Origin: Diaphorobacter sp. HDW4A
GTDB lineage: Bacteria > Pseudomonadota > Gammaproteobacteria > Burkholderiales > Burkholderiaceae_C
DNA length: 64,000 bases
Assembly (NCBI RefSeq): GCF_011305995.1
Contig: NZ_CP049910.1
Span: 1,178,001 to 1,242,000 of the forward strand
Direction of reading: 5' to 3'
Shown one piece after another: positions 35,553 through 44,056 of this stretch. Position 1 is the first letter of the stretch. Every line of letters starts with the position of its first letter. The notes beneath the pieces were generated by a model, which saw only the letters and a program-made list of their open reading frames with translations, made no database searches and was not told the origin of the DNA. A program made the translations under genes and the position numbers.

Positions 35553-36626
35553 ATGAAAATCTCGTATCACGCAGCGTTCGGTGTCCTCAGTGCTCTGCTT
35601 GTGCCCAGCGCCCAAGCCCAGAGCTCCCTGTCCATTTACGGCGTCCTGGACGCGGGTGTCACCTATCTGAGCAATTCCGGAGGGCATTCGCGCACGTCGC
35701 TGGATTCCAGCCCCAGCAAGCCTTCGCGCCTGGGAATACGCGGATCGGAAGATCTGGGAGAGGGACTGTCCGCCATCATCAATTTGGAGGCCGGCATTCT
35801 CACCGACACGGGTACGCAGTTTGACGCGAACACCTTCTGGAACCGGGAAGCCAGCGTTGGTCTGACCAGTCGCACCTGGGGCACGATCAAGGCCGGTCGA
35901 ATGCCTGACCTCTCCTACACCGATCTGGGGATTCTGGATGGGACACCCATGATCGAGGGTGGCATGCAGTCAGGCTATACCGGCTTCAGCCGGCCAGCCG
36001 GCCAGGCCGGTGCACCACCACCGGTGGACCTTCACTACGGAGGCGCCCGCTACAACAATGCCATCAAGTGGTACAACCAGTTCGGTGCGGTACGTGCCGG
36101 CCTCATGTATGCGATGGGTAGTGAAAACAGAACCGACAAGATGTATGGCGCCATGCTGCGGTATTCGTCCAACGGCTTCGCCATCGGTGCCGCGTATACC
36201 AAGGACAACTTCACCAAAGCGGTGTTTGCCCGTGAAGCGTTGGTCATCAAAACGCAATATGACAGCGGCCCCTTCATCTTTGCTGCCAACTACGGCGTCG
36301 GTAAGGACGACACCACGCAAGCACAGAATCGTCCGCTAGAACTGACCGTGGTCTACGCACCGGATGTCCATTGGCGAGTAGGCGGCGGCTTCGGCTACGC
36401 ATGGGCAACCAATACCACGGGACAGAAAGCACGGCTCCAGCAACCGTTTGTTGGCGCGAAGTACCTCATCAGTGCCCGCACCGAGCTTTATGCGATGGCC
36501 GCACACGTGAAGTCCAGCAATGCAGCCGCAGTGCCTGCATCATTCGGCCCATCGGGTGGAGCATTGGAAGTGTCTTCTTCAAATTCCATGAGTGGGATTC
36601 GATTCGGCCTATTGCACAATTTCTGA
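35553..36626 (+). CDS. Gram-negative porin (trimeric, OmpC-like of beta-proteobacteria)
   Basis: 357 residues: signal peptide to AQA (residue ~22), mature start QSSLSIYGVLDAGVTYLSN, alternating beta strands, and a C-terminal phenylalanine (SGIRFGLLHNF) needed for outer-membrane assembly. The loop 3 region (TDLGILDGTPMIEGGM) is shorter in PEFG-type features than in general porins. AAGCAGGAGAC precedes the ATG. Together with the aromatic genes that follow and the shared upstream motif, it is probably a substrate-specific channel for the aromatic compound. A decayed relative of it lies at 48,444. Confidence 0.9.
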   Translation: MKISYHAAFGVLSALLVPSAQAQSSLSIYGVLDAGVTYLSNSGGHSRTSLDSSPSKPSRLGIRGSEDLGEGLSAIINLEAGILTDTGTQFDANTFWNREASVGLTSRTWGTIKAGRMPDLSYTDLGILDGTPMIEGGMQSGYTGFSRPAGQAGAPPPVDLHYGGARYNNAIKWYNQFGAVRAGLMYAMGSENRTDKMYGAMLRYSSNGFAIGAAYTKDNFTKAVFAREALVIKTQYDSGPFIFAANYGVGKDDTTQAQNRPLELTVVYAPDVHWRVGGGFGYAWATNTTGQKARLQQPFVGAKYLISARTELYAMAAHVKSSNAAAVPASFGPSGGALEVSSSNSMSGIRFGLLHNF

Positions 36627-36843
36627 TGCGTTAGCAGGTACGCGTCCCCATCAATTGCGGTGGGAGCGCTCCAACCAATCGCAGGACATGTGTACCGTGC
36701 TCAGAGCGTGACCTGTGAGGTAGGGCGGGTCTGCAAACAGAACAGTGGACCTGCAGCGTATGTGGCGCGCTGCATGACAGGGACGTACATGCTTCCTGGA
36801 ACATTCTCACAGCGCAATATCGCCACCTCGCCGGAGAAAAAAT

Positions 36844-36902
36844 CACCGCCTCCTGGAGGCGGTGAGCATATCAATCCATCAAGGCGGGAGAACTCCCCGC
36901 CC
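36844..36902. terminator. Two strong hairpins between convergent genes
   Basis: CACCGCCTCC-T-GGAGGCGGTG (36844-36864) preceded by an A-run, and GGCGGG-loop-CCCGCC (36883-36901) followed by CTTTAT. They sit between the porin and the convergent dioxygenase gene, so they can stop transcription from both sides. The first hairpin has an A-run on its left and so is best for the minus strand. Confidence 0.6.
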
Positions 36903-36906
36903 TTTA

Positions 36907-38091
36907 TCAGGCCATAGGTCCTTGTCGGATCTGACCAGCAAAAATCGAAGTCGTCTGAGTCAGCGTTTCCGGCCATTCATTCACAGGCACGGGCACTGTA
37001 TCAGGGCATGGCTGACCGTTCCAGCCGATCTGTTCCATATCGAAGTACAGCTCGATGCGGTGCATGTCATCCAGCATGAAATGCGCTGCATATTGAATTC
37101 CAGGATGGAGTTCACAGGGCAGTTCCACCTCGGTGAGGCCATTGCTGCGCAGGAACTCTCGCGCCGCACGCAACTGGCTGTATGTCTGGACCTGCAGACC
37201 CAGGCTCATCAACGTCGTCTTGGCGCTGAATTTCAGTTCCTCGCGCAGTGCAAGCGGCATCAACGCCACACTGTGATGCTCGCTTCCCGCACGCAGGTAA
37301 ACGCAACGATGTCCCTTGTAGATCACTTCCTGCGTCTTTTGCAGGCCGATAATCTCTGTGTAAAAGAGTTCCGACGCATCGATATCCGCAACGAACATGC
37401 GTACGGGTCCCACGCGCGTCACTTTGAAAGGGCGCTGCAGCAAGACGCCACCGACATCGTGGCTGTAGGGCAGCTCGGACAGGCGTCCGAAACCCGAGCA
37501 GAGATCGATGCCATTGGCGAGAGCTTCTTGCACTTCAAGCGCTTCGGCGCGTTGCGGGAGCTCGAACTCCGTATGTGGCAGTCGCTGGTACATGGCGGCG
37601 GGCTTGCTTAGGCCGTTCCAACCGATTTGCTCCATGCCGTAGAACAATTCAACGCGGTGCCCATCCGGATCAAATGCATAGACTGCCCAGTTGCTGCCTG
37701 GCAGATCTCGTCCGATGCGGCTGATTTCCACCCCTTTTCGCTGAAAGAAGCTGTGCGCGTCATTGATCTCCTGAAGACTATTCACCTGGAACGACAATTG
37801 GTTCAATGTGATTCCAGCATCGAAATATGCTTTGCGCAGTGGATCTGTATTGGTCGGATCCATGGCGATCAGGGCATGGTGATCGGTGTTGCAAGTAGTG
37901 AAAAATCCGATGACCTCCCCAGTGGGCACTCGCACATCATCTGTGTACCTGAGGCCTAACAGATCAACGAAAGTGGACTGGCAGCGTTCGATTTTCGGAT
38001 CCCATAAGCCCAGGTGCCCTAGGCGTACCAGTTGGAAGGGACGCGGTAGTTCGACACCGCCAACATTGTAAATTTCAGGTGATGCGTTCAT
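36907..38091 (-). CDS. Two-domain VOC extradiol ring-cleavage dioxygenase
   Basis: 394 residues with two vicinal-oxygen-chelate halves. Half 1 runs from LVRLGHLGLWDPKIE to HRVELFYGMEQIGW (H, H in HHALIAM, E); half 2 from VTRVGPVRMFVADID to HRIELYFDMEQIGW with EHHSVALMP. These are the positions of the 2-His-1-carboxylate Fe(II) site of type I extradiol dioxygenases, repeated. It would cleave a catechol next to the hydroxyls. It is the most distal gene of the minus-strand aromatic series, about 230 bp after the Bug receptor gene, so it may have its own promoter. Confidence 0.85.
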   Translation of the reverse strand: MNASPEIYNVGGVELPRPFQLVRLGHLGLWDPKIERCQSTFVDLLGLRYTDDVRVPTGEVIGFFTTCNTDHHALIAMDPTNTDPLRKAYFDAGITLNQLSFQVNSLQEINDAHSFFQRKGVEISRIGRDLPGSNWAVYAFDPDGHRVELFYGMEQIGWNGLSKPAAMYQRLPHTEFELPQRAEALEVQEALANGIDLCSGFGRLSELPYSHDVGGVLLQRPFKVTRVGPVRMFVADIDASELFYTEIIGLQKTQEVIYKGHRCVYLRAGSEHHSVALMPLALREELKFSAKTTLMSLGLQVQTYSQLRAAREFLRSNGLTEVELPCELHPGIQYAAHFMLDDMHRIELYFDMEQIGWNGQPCPDTVPVPVNEWPETLTQTTSIFAGQIRQGPMA

Positions 38092-38323
38092 GGTTTTGAT
38101 TGATTGAATGAAAAGTTAAAAAATGACGCATCTTTGCAAGATGCCGGTTGGTACTGAATCAAGACAGCTGATTAATCAATATGGGTTGATCTTTTGAGGT
38201 TCATTTTGCTCATGATTTCCATATTGTTATTTCCATTGGATCGGGCAGGTGAAGCGATTGGCGTCGGTGTGGATGCCGGAATTTTTGGCGCAGCCTCTAC
38301 ACTGCCGTCATCTCTTCAAGGAA

Positions 38324-39313
38324 TTAGCTTTTAATATTGATTTCGCGTGCGATAGCCCGCATGGTTTGGATGTCGGCAGCAAGCTGGCGATTGACATCGC
38401 TCGCACCTCCACGCATAGGCACATTGCCAATGGCTTCAAGCCCTTTGCGATAGGCCGAGGAGTTCATCAATTTATCCAGGCTTTTGGCCAGGGATTCGAC
38501 AATCTCCGGAGGAGTCTTCTTGGGCATCCACATCGCCGTCCACCCCGAGTACGCCAGATCGGGATATAGCGTATTCAGATTGGGCGTGGATGCTGGAACA
38601 ATCCCGTCGACTTGTGGGCCGGTAAAGGCCAAGATCTTCAATTGCTTGCTATAAGAGGCGGCGTCGGGTACCCCACTGACCAGAAATTGAATGTCATTTG
38701 CAGCCAATGCCTGGAGCGCCGCTGGAGAACCTCCATATGGTATGTGCGTCATCTTGGTGCCGAATCGTTTTTGGATTTGCTCTATGTACAGATGCAAAGG
38801 ATGTCCGATGCCAGCTGATCCAAAATTGACGTCTGGTCCTTTGCGCTTTGCATATTCCATGAACTCCTCAAAACTTTTGGCTTCAATCTGCCGATTGGTC
38901 AATATGAGGTGCATTGCATCTGAAACATAGCCGACGGGCACCAGATCTTTTTCCGGCGCGTATGCCAGCGTTGGGAAAAGAATCGGTGCGAGCGCAAAGA
39001 ACGATGCACCGGCAATAAATACGGTGTAGCCGTCCGGGTTGCTGCGAGCCACCGCTTCGCCTGCGATATGGCCTCCTGCGCCTGGGCGGTTTTCCACCAC
39101 AAAAGGTTGACCAATGATTTCGGAGAGGTTCTGCCCCAAGGTGCGCGCAAGCAGGTCGCCCATTGCGCCGCCGGCACTCGATGAAATGTTCTTCAATGGA
39201 CGCGCTGGATATGTCGCGGCGTTGGCCCAGGTCGGGACAGTCATAAGACCTCCTGCGACCAGGGTTGCAAGCACCTTGCGGCGATCAATTTCCGTTTTTT
39301 CGATTCGAAGCAT
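38324..39313 (-). CDS. Bug-family tripartite-tricarboxylate-type substrate-binding protein
   Basis: About 329 residues from the ATG at 39313, chosen because AGGAG lies six bases upstream; the frame to 39334 is longer. A twin-arginine-like signal peptide (RRKVLATLVAGGLMTVPTWANA) is followed by YPARPLKNISSSAGGAMGDLLAR, ENRPGAGGHIAGEAVA and the PYGGSPAALQAL segment of the family. These periplasmic receptors bind carboxylates, often aromatic acids. No TctAB membrane genes are near, which is common for orphan Bug proteins. Confidence 0.9.
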   Translation of the reverse strand: MLRIEKTEIDRRKVLATLVAGGLMTVPTWANAATYPARPLKNISSSAGGAMGDLLARTLGQNLSEIIGQPFVVENRPGAGGHIAGEAVARSNPDGYTVFIAGASFFALAPILFPTLAYAPEKDLVPVGYVSDAMHLILTNRQIEAKSFEEFMEYAKRKGPDVNFGSAGIGHPLHLYIEQIQKRFGTKMTHIPYGGSPAALQALAANDIQFLVSGVPDAASYSKQLKILAFTGPQVDGIVPASTPNLNTLYPDLAYSGWTAMWMPKKTPPEIVESLAKSLDKLMNSSAYRKGLEAIGNVPMRGGASDVNRQLAADIQTMRAIAREINIKS

Positions 39314-39357
39314 TTTGTCTCCTGGGTTATACATTTCAAACTCTGCTTGCGGGGAAA

Positions 39358-40278
39358 TTAAAGATTCACATCCTGAGTAGTAGTAGCGCCTCTTGGATTT
39401 TTGGTGGCTGCTGCGACACAGCCAGAAGGTATGGTTATGGAGGTTTCAGCAGCATCAAATTTCTTTTGAGTGCGTGATCGGGAAGTCAAATCTGACTCAT
39501 GCATTGCTCTTGAATATGCTGCGGCAATGCCGTTGGCAGCAGCCAGCAAAGGCTTGAGATGGCGTTGGAGGATCGTGGCCAGTTCCACCGCAGAATCGAT
39601 CCAGTTGATATTCACGCAAGCGACCACCAGATTACCGGCCATCACAGGAGCCGCGATGCTTGAGGTCTTGGGCTGTATGCCACGGATGCGAACGCCATAT
39701 CCGCGCAGCCTTGTGGCATCCAGCTCGCGCTGCAGCAGCAATGGATGCCGCATATCGTCGCGTTCGGGAAGGTCGGTGCTATCAAGCGTCTCGATGATGG
39801 CGCTCCGTTCGGCGTCGCTGCAGAACGCCAGATAAGCGCGCCCCGTCGCAGTCGCCAGCATCGAGACCAGATGCCCGTTTGAGATGCGTTCGAGCGACAG
39901 GGGGCTGCGTCGGTGCGTGGTGGCACGGATCATCATGGCACCGTTCTGGTACGTGGCGATATCGCATGGCCACACAACCTCTTCGCTGAGCATTGCGAGG
40001 TGCGGCTCGGCAATCTCGGCAATCCAGTCGTCGTCGCGACAACCGAACGCCAGTGCGCGCACGCGCAAGGCAAGGCTGTATCCATCACGCAACCCTTCGC
40101 GCTGCACGTAGCCGAGCTCGAAGAGTGTCTCCAGCAATCGGTGTGCGGTAGGGCGCGGAATGGCCATGGCAGAGGCAATCTGGGCCGCAGACGCCTTGCC
40201 CAGGTGCCCGACGGCCTCCAGGATTGCCAGCCCCTTGGCCAGGGACTTGACTGAGTGATGTGAGCCAAGAATCGTCAA
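39358..40278 (-). CDS. IclR-family transcriptional regulator (MhpR/PcaR-like)
   Basis: 306 residues. The N-terminal winged HTH (VKSLAKGLAILEAVGHLGKA, ASAMAIPRPTAHRLLETLFELGYV) and the IclR effector domain (LATATGRAYLAFCSDAER, AAPVMAGNLVVACVNI) are clear. A C-terminal tail of about 45 residues (from TSRSRTQKKF) goes beyond the usual length. It begins seven bases after the alpha/beta hydrolase stop, so it is part of the catabolic operon and may control it. Confidence 0.92.
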   Translation of the reverse strand: MTILGSHHSVKSLAKGLAILEAVGHLGKASAAQIASAMAIPRPTAHRLLETLFELGYVQREGLRDGYSLALRVRALAFGCRDDDWIAEIAEPHLAMLSEEVVWPCDIATYQNGAMMIRATTHRRSPLSLERISNGHLVSMLATATGRAYLAFCSDAERSAIIETLDSTDLPERDDMRHPLLLQRELDATRLRGYGVRIRGIQPKTSSIAAPVMAGNLVVACVNINWIDSAVELATILQRHLKPLLAAANGIAAAYSRAMHESDLTSRSRTQKKFDAAETSITIPSGCVAAATKNPRGATTTQDVNL

Positions 40279-40285
40279 AACGAGG

Positions 40286-41173
40286 TCATCGCCCGAACAG
40301 GAATGCGAGACTCTCGCGATTGAACGTCACCGGATCTTCAAAATGCCCCCAGTGCCCGACCCGATGCATCGCCACGTAGCTGGCGTTGGGCAAAAGGGTG
40401 CGCAGGCGTTGAGCAGTTTCCAGGTAGGCATCCGGATCGTCCACTGCGCCGATCAGCAGCACGGGGGCGGACAGCTCACGCCACTCCTCCTCGCTGATCG
40501 TGTTGCGTTGGCGGATCTCTGGGTCCTGGAGCACCAGAACGTTCTTCGTCGCCTGCTTGGCGCCGGGCAGCGAGTAGATCGCGCGGCGTACAGCCACCAT
40601 ATCGTCGATGCGACTTTTTTCCTCCATCAGCAGGCGCATGAAGACGCTCTTCACATTGTCCCAGGTGGGTGCGTCGGCAGCCTGGCTGCGCTGCGCCACG
40701 ATATGGGCCATGTTGGCTGCGTTGTTGATCAAGCCTGCCGGAGAAATCAGCACCAGCTTGTCGGTCATTTGCGGATGGGTCAGCGCAAAGCGCGCTGCAA
40801 TCCACGCGCCCAGCGAGACACCGATGAAGCTTGCGCGCTCAATGCCGAAGGCTTTCATCACCGCGTGCACATGGTTGACGTAGACGCCGATTTCGTAGCC
40901 CATGTCGGGCTTGTCGCTGTGGCCACTGCCCACCATGTCGAAAGCGATGCAGTTGAAATGCTGCGCGAGCGGGCCGAGGTTGCCGCAGAAGGTTTCCCAA
41001 CTGCCGCCCGTGCCGTGCAGCATCAACAGCGGCGGTGCATCGGGCTGGCCAGCCTGAACGTAGCGCGTGCGAATGCCGCCAGCGTCAATAAAGCCTTGGC
41101 GAAAGGACGTTGTGGAAAGATCTGTCCAGATGCTGCGATATTCATCCATGTCGCGCGTTGCCGATGTAGTCAT
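40286..41173 (-). CDS. Alpha/beta hydrolase, MhpC-like C-C bond hydrolase
   Basis: 295 residues from the ATG at 41173 (GAGGAAG ribosome site; the start overlaps the stop of the hydroxylase gene as ATGA). HGTGGSWETF is the oxyanion part, IGVSLGAWIA the nucleophile elbow (Ser), PVLLIGAVDDPDA the acid strand and VGHWGHFEDP holds the catalytic His. These features match meta-cleavage product hydrolases such as MhpC/BphD/XylF. It would split the ring-fission product to a dienoate and an acid. Confidence 0.9.
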   Translation of the reverse strand: MTTSATRDMDEYRSIWTDLSTTSFRQGFIDAGGIRTRYVQAGQPDAPPLLMLHGTGGSWETFCGNLGPLAQHFNCIAFDMVGSGHSDKPDMGYEIGVYVNHVHAVMKAFGIERASFIGVSLGAWIAARFALTHPQMTDKLVLISPAGLINNAANMAHIVAQRSQAADAPTWDNVKSVFMRLLMEEKSRIDDMVAVRRAIYSLPGAKQATKNVLVLQDPEIRQRNTISEEEWRELSAPVLLIGAVDDPDAYLETAQRLRTLLPNASYVAMHRVGHWGHFEDPVTFNRESLAFLFGR

Positions 41174-42789
41174 TGAACTTCCTCGTTGTAATGTTTGGTT
41201 TGACTGTTGTGATGCGTTGGTTGTAGTTGCGCATGCAGTGCCCGCAACAGGCGACACAGATCCTCGCGCGTGACAGCGCTGCCGAATACCGTGCGATCCG
41301 GACGCACGATCACGGCTTCGAAACCATGCTCAAGCGCCATGCGCTGAAAGAGCGACGCTGTCTCGCGCAGCACCGGGCTCAGCTCGCAGGCGAGCGGCGC
41401 TTGTGTTGAGCCGAGCAGCACCAGACGCTCCCCTCCAATTTCATTCCAGTGGCGCAATTCCTCCGGGCCCAGCCAGGCCTGCGCCTGTGGCGTGGTCGTG
41501 ATCAGCAGGAAGCCGTTGGCCAATTGATCGTCCAGCAGGCTCAGCGCTCCTTGCGCATTGCGCACGGTGGGCTGCACCAGCAGGTGGCCACTGGCTGGGG
41601 AGCGTTGCGGATCCAGCACGCCCGAGTCGAGCAGGGGAATCAGGCTCTGTCTCAGGCGCGGCCGGGGCGCCTCAGCCATCTCCTGCACCATCCGCGCGTC
41701 GCGTTCACGTGCACGCGCCACGTCGAGTTCGCCGATTTGCTCGCCAATGGCCTTGGTGCGTGTGATGAGCGTCGTCACATGGGGGCGTCGCTCGGCTTCG
41801 TAGGCATCGAGCAGGGCGCTTGAGGCCAGACCTTGATGGACCATCCTCAGTTTCCATGCCAGATTCACGGCGTCCCGGATGCCCGAACACAGGCCTTGTC
41901 CCATGAAAGGTGGCGTCTGGTGCGCGGCGTCGCCAACGAGCAGTACCTTGCCACGGCGCCACTCTTTGGCAATGAGTGCGTGAAAACGGTAGACCGCGCT
42001 GCGGCATATGTCGAGCGCATCAGTTTCGACAAAAGGCGCCAGTGCGCGCAGGATGTTCTCGGGCTGCTTGAAGTCTTCGGCCTGCTCGTGTGGCATGACC
42101 TTCAACTCCCATCGATACGTGCCTTGCGGCCCCGGGATGTAAGAGGTGGGACGTTGCGGATTGCAGAACTGGCGGCCCGTCTCGGGCAGTGCCACAGGGC
42201 GTTTCAGGAAGGCATCGACCACCATCCACCATTCATCGAACACATGGTCTTCAACGCCAATGCCGAGCTTGGTCCGCACCGTACTTCCGGCACCATCGCA
42301 TGCCAGAAGGTAGTCGGCCTCAAAGGACATGATGTCGTTTGAAGCGACGTTGCTGGCGCGTACTTCGACACCAGTGTCACTTTGCTCCACCTCGGTGAGT
42401 TTCCAACCGAGCCTGACGTCAATGGTGTCCAGTTGGCTCACACGCTCACGGAGCAGCGTTTCGAGTTGCGGCTGTATGAAGGTGAAGTTCGGCGCCCAAC
42501 CCAGCGGGAATGGGCCGGGGTGGGGATCGATTTCCTCGATTACCTGGCCGTCGACACCGATCCATTGCGCGCCGCGAAATGGCCGGGTCTTTTCGACAAG
42601 TGCTTCGGCAATGCCACATTCCTGCATCACGCGCATCGCCTCATGGTCCATGCCGATTGCGCGTGGCTTGTCGAACACGGTGCTGGACTGCTCGAGGATC
42701 AGCACGCGCAAGCCTTGCTGTCCGAGCAAAATGGCCAAGGTGGCGCCGACTGGCCCATAGCCGGAAATGAGCACATCCCAGCGTTTCAT
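41170..42789 (-). CDS. MhpA-like FAD-dependent aromatic hydroxylase
   Basis: About 539 residues from the ATG at 42789 (MKRWDVLISGYGPVGATLA). FAD-binding motifs are present: GYGPVGATLAILLGQQGLRV (GxGxxG), DYLLACDGAGSTVR (DG) and VLLVGDAAHQTPPFMGQGLCSG (GD). The C-terminal thioredoxin-like domain of the family is present. The nearest known type is 3-(3-hydroxyphenyl)propionate hydroxylase, which inserts an OH next to the existing one. It overlaps both the 45-codon frame upstream and the hydrolase downstream. Confidence 0.9.
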   Translation of the reverse strand: MKRWDVLISGYGPVGATLAILLGQQGLRVLILEQSSTVFDKPRAIGMDHEAMRVMQECGIAEALVEKTRPFRGAQWIGVDGQVIEEIDPHPGPFPLGWAPNFTFIQPQLETLLRERVSQLDTIDVRLGWKLTEVEQSDTGVEVRASNVASNDIMSFEADYLLACDGAGSTVRTKLGIGVEDHVFDEWWMVVDAFLKRPVALPETGRQFCNPQRPTSYIPGPQGTYRWELKVMPHEQAEDFKQPENILRALAPFVETDALDICRSAVYRFHALIAKEWRRGKVLLVGDAAHQTPPFMGQGLCSGIRDAVNLAWKLRMVHQGLASSALLDAYEAERRPHVTTLITRTKAIGEQIGELDVARARERDARMVQEMAEAPRPRLRQSLIPLLDSGVLDPQRSPASGHLLVQPTVRNAQGALSLLDDQLANGFLLITTTPQAQAWLGPEELRHWNEIGGERLVLLGSTQAPLACELSPVLRETASLFQRMALEHGFEAVIVRPDRTVFGSAVTREDLCRLLRALHAQLQPTHHNSQTKHYNEEVQ

Positions 42790-42923
42790 GCCGCTACCCC
42801 ATCGAGGCGGTTCAGGTGCGCGACGCACACCGGAAACTGCGGCTGCGATGCATTGCGGCCAGCGGTGGCAAAGTCCGCCCCTGAAGAGGAATCGGCGATC
42901 GGTTTATCAGTGAATCGAGACAT
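42786..42923 (-). CDS. Possible 45-residue protein coupled to the hydroxylase
   Basis: A short frame begins at an ATG (42923) after AGGAGAA and ends in a TGA overlapping the hydroxylase ATG (ATGA). The product starts MSRFTDKPIADSSSGAD and has no recognised family. The good ribosome site and the coupling support it as either a small protein or a leader peptide that drives translation of the hydroxylase; it could also be the start of a lost gene. Confidence 0.45.
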   Translation of the reverse strand: MSRFTDKPIADSSSGADFATAGRNASQPQFPVCVAHLNRLDGVAA

Positions 42924-43030
42924 GGAGTTCTCCTGTACTTATGCGATTCGACCCAGTCTATGAGGACACTTGGACGCGCGCATGGACTGCTTTTCACTTG
43001 TCCACGTTGTGGACATCAAGACCGCAACGC

Positions 43031-43405
43031 TCAGGTCTGCGGCAGTCGGGTGCTTTGGAAAGCACTGAACTGCCAGGCGCCAGCGCGACGCAGCCACACG
43101 CCCATATAGCGACTGGCCAGTTGTCTCGATTCATCGCCTTTGCGGATTTCGGCATGCATCTCTCCCGAGATCACGCCCGCATCGTCAGTGGCAGTCACCT
43201 GCAACTGCTCGAAGGCGAGGTGTTGGTAGACAACCTCTGACGATGTCAAGCGGGCAAACAGGCTGTCGAACGAGTCGATCACGCCCGTTGAATGCACGTA
43301 CCGCAGATCAGACGCGAGAAGCAGGCGCAACGTTGGCCCGTCTGCGTCCAGCATCGCTTTGCGGCGTCTCTCTTCCAGTGCCAATAAATGTGCGATCTCG
43401 CTCAT
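43031..43405 (-). CDS. NTF2-like / SnoaL-type protein
   Basis: 124 residues of the nuclear-transport-factor-2-like fold: N-terminal helices (LLALEERRRKAMLDADG), LRLLLASDLRYVHSTG with DSFDSLF, and strands ending YMGVWLRRAGAWQFSAFQST. This is the DUF4440/SnoaL-like pattern. Members are cyclases, isomerases or small ligand-binding proteins. It starts three bases after the VOC protein stop. Its role in the pathway is not known. Confidence 0.82.
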   Translation of the reverse strand: MSEIAHLLALEERRRKAMLDADGPTLRLLLASDLRYVHSTGVIDSFDSLFARLTSSEVVYQHLAFEQLQVTATDDAGVISGEMHAEIRKGDESRQLASRYMGVWLRRAGAWQFSAFQSTRLPQT

Positions 43406-43408
43406 GTG

Positions 43409-44011
43409 TCAGGCCAGACCCATGCGCCGGGCCATTTCAGCGCGCCACTCATGGCGGGGCTTGAAGCCGGTAAGCGATCGTGCGTGCGCTTCCGCCTGGG
43501 CCAAAATGGCTTCGTCAGAAAGGGTCAGATCCACTGGCTCACGCAGTGGCTGCGAGACGTACCACGGCAGCTCGAAATACAGCTCGAGCCGGTTTCCTTC
43601 GGGGTCCGGAACATAAATGGACAGCGAATTGCCATGGGTCACCGGGGCAATGCCGGGCATTCCTTCGGCCACCAGGCGGCGGTGCATCTCTTTCAGCGTG
43701 GCGAGGCTGTCGGCCTTCAACGAGATCTGGTTGATCACATTGAAAGCGATCTCATCCGGCCGGCCGTTCATCAGCACGATCTGGTGGTGTTCAGCGGGAT
43801 CGCGGCTCAGGAACACGATCTGCATGGGGCCGTTCGCAGCTGAGAGCTGGCCGCGGTCGGTGACCGTGAACTCGAGAGCTCGCGTATAGAAGTCCTCCAT
43901 TTTTGCCATATCGTTCACGAAAAAGCCCATGTGGCTGAAAGTCAGTCCAGGTCTGGGCGAGGGCGTGTCTTGGGTCGCAAGCGTGTGAGGTTGTGGCATA
44001 GGAGTGCTCAA
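43409..44011 (-). CDS. VOC family dioxygenase-like protein
   Basis: 200 residues with one paired VOC module: FSHMGFFVNDMAKMEDFYTRAL (metal His), EHHQIVLMNGRP (His) and DPEGNRLELYFELPWYV (Glu). The 2-His-1-Glu set suggests a Fe(II) extradiol dioxygenase or a related isomerase. A C-terminal ~45-residue extension (from LREPVDLTLSDEAI) ends RAEMARRMGLA. It lies between a hydroxylase gene and the NTF2-like gene in the operon, so it probably acts on the hydroxylated product. Confidence 0.85.
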   Translation of the reverse strand: MSTPMPQPHTLATQDTPSPRPGLTFSHMGFFVNDMAKMEDFYTRALEFTVTDRGQLSAANGPMQIVFLSRDPAEHHQIVLMNGRPDEIAFNVINQISLKADSLATLKEMHRRLVAEGMPGIAPVTHGNSLSIYVPDPEGNRLELYFELPWYVSQPLREPVDLTLSDEAILAQAEAHARSLTGFKPRHEWRAEMARRMGLA

Positions 44012-44056
44012 AGAGGTGAAACAGGAAAGGCGTGCACGGGAGCTCAGCGATCAAGC

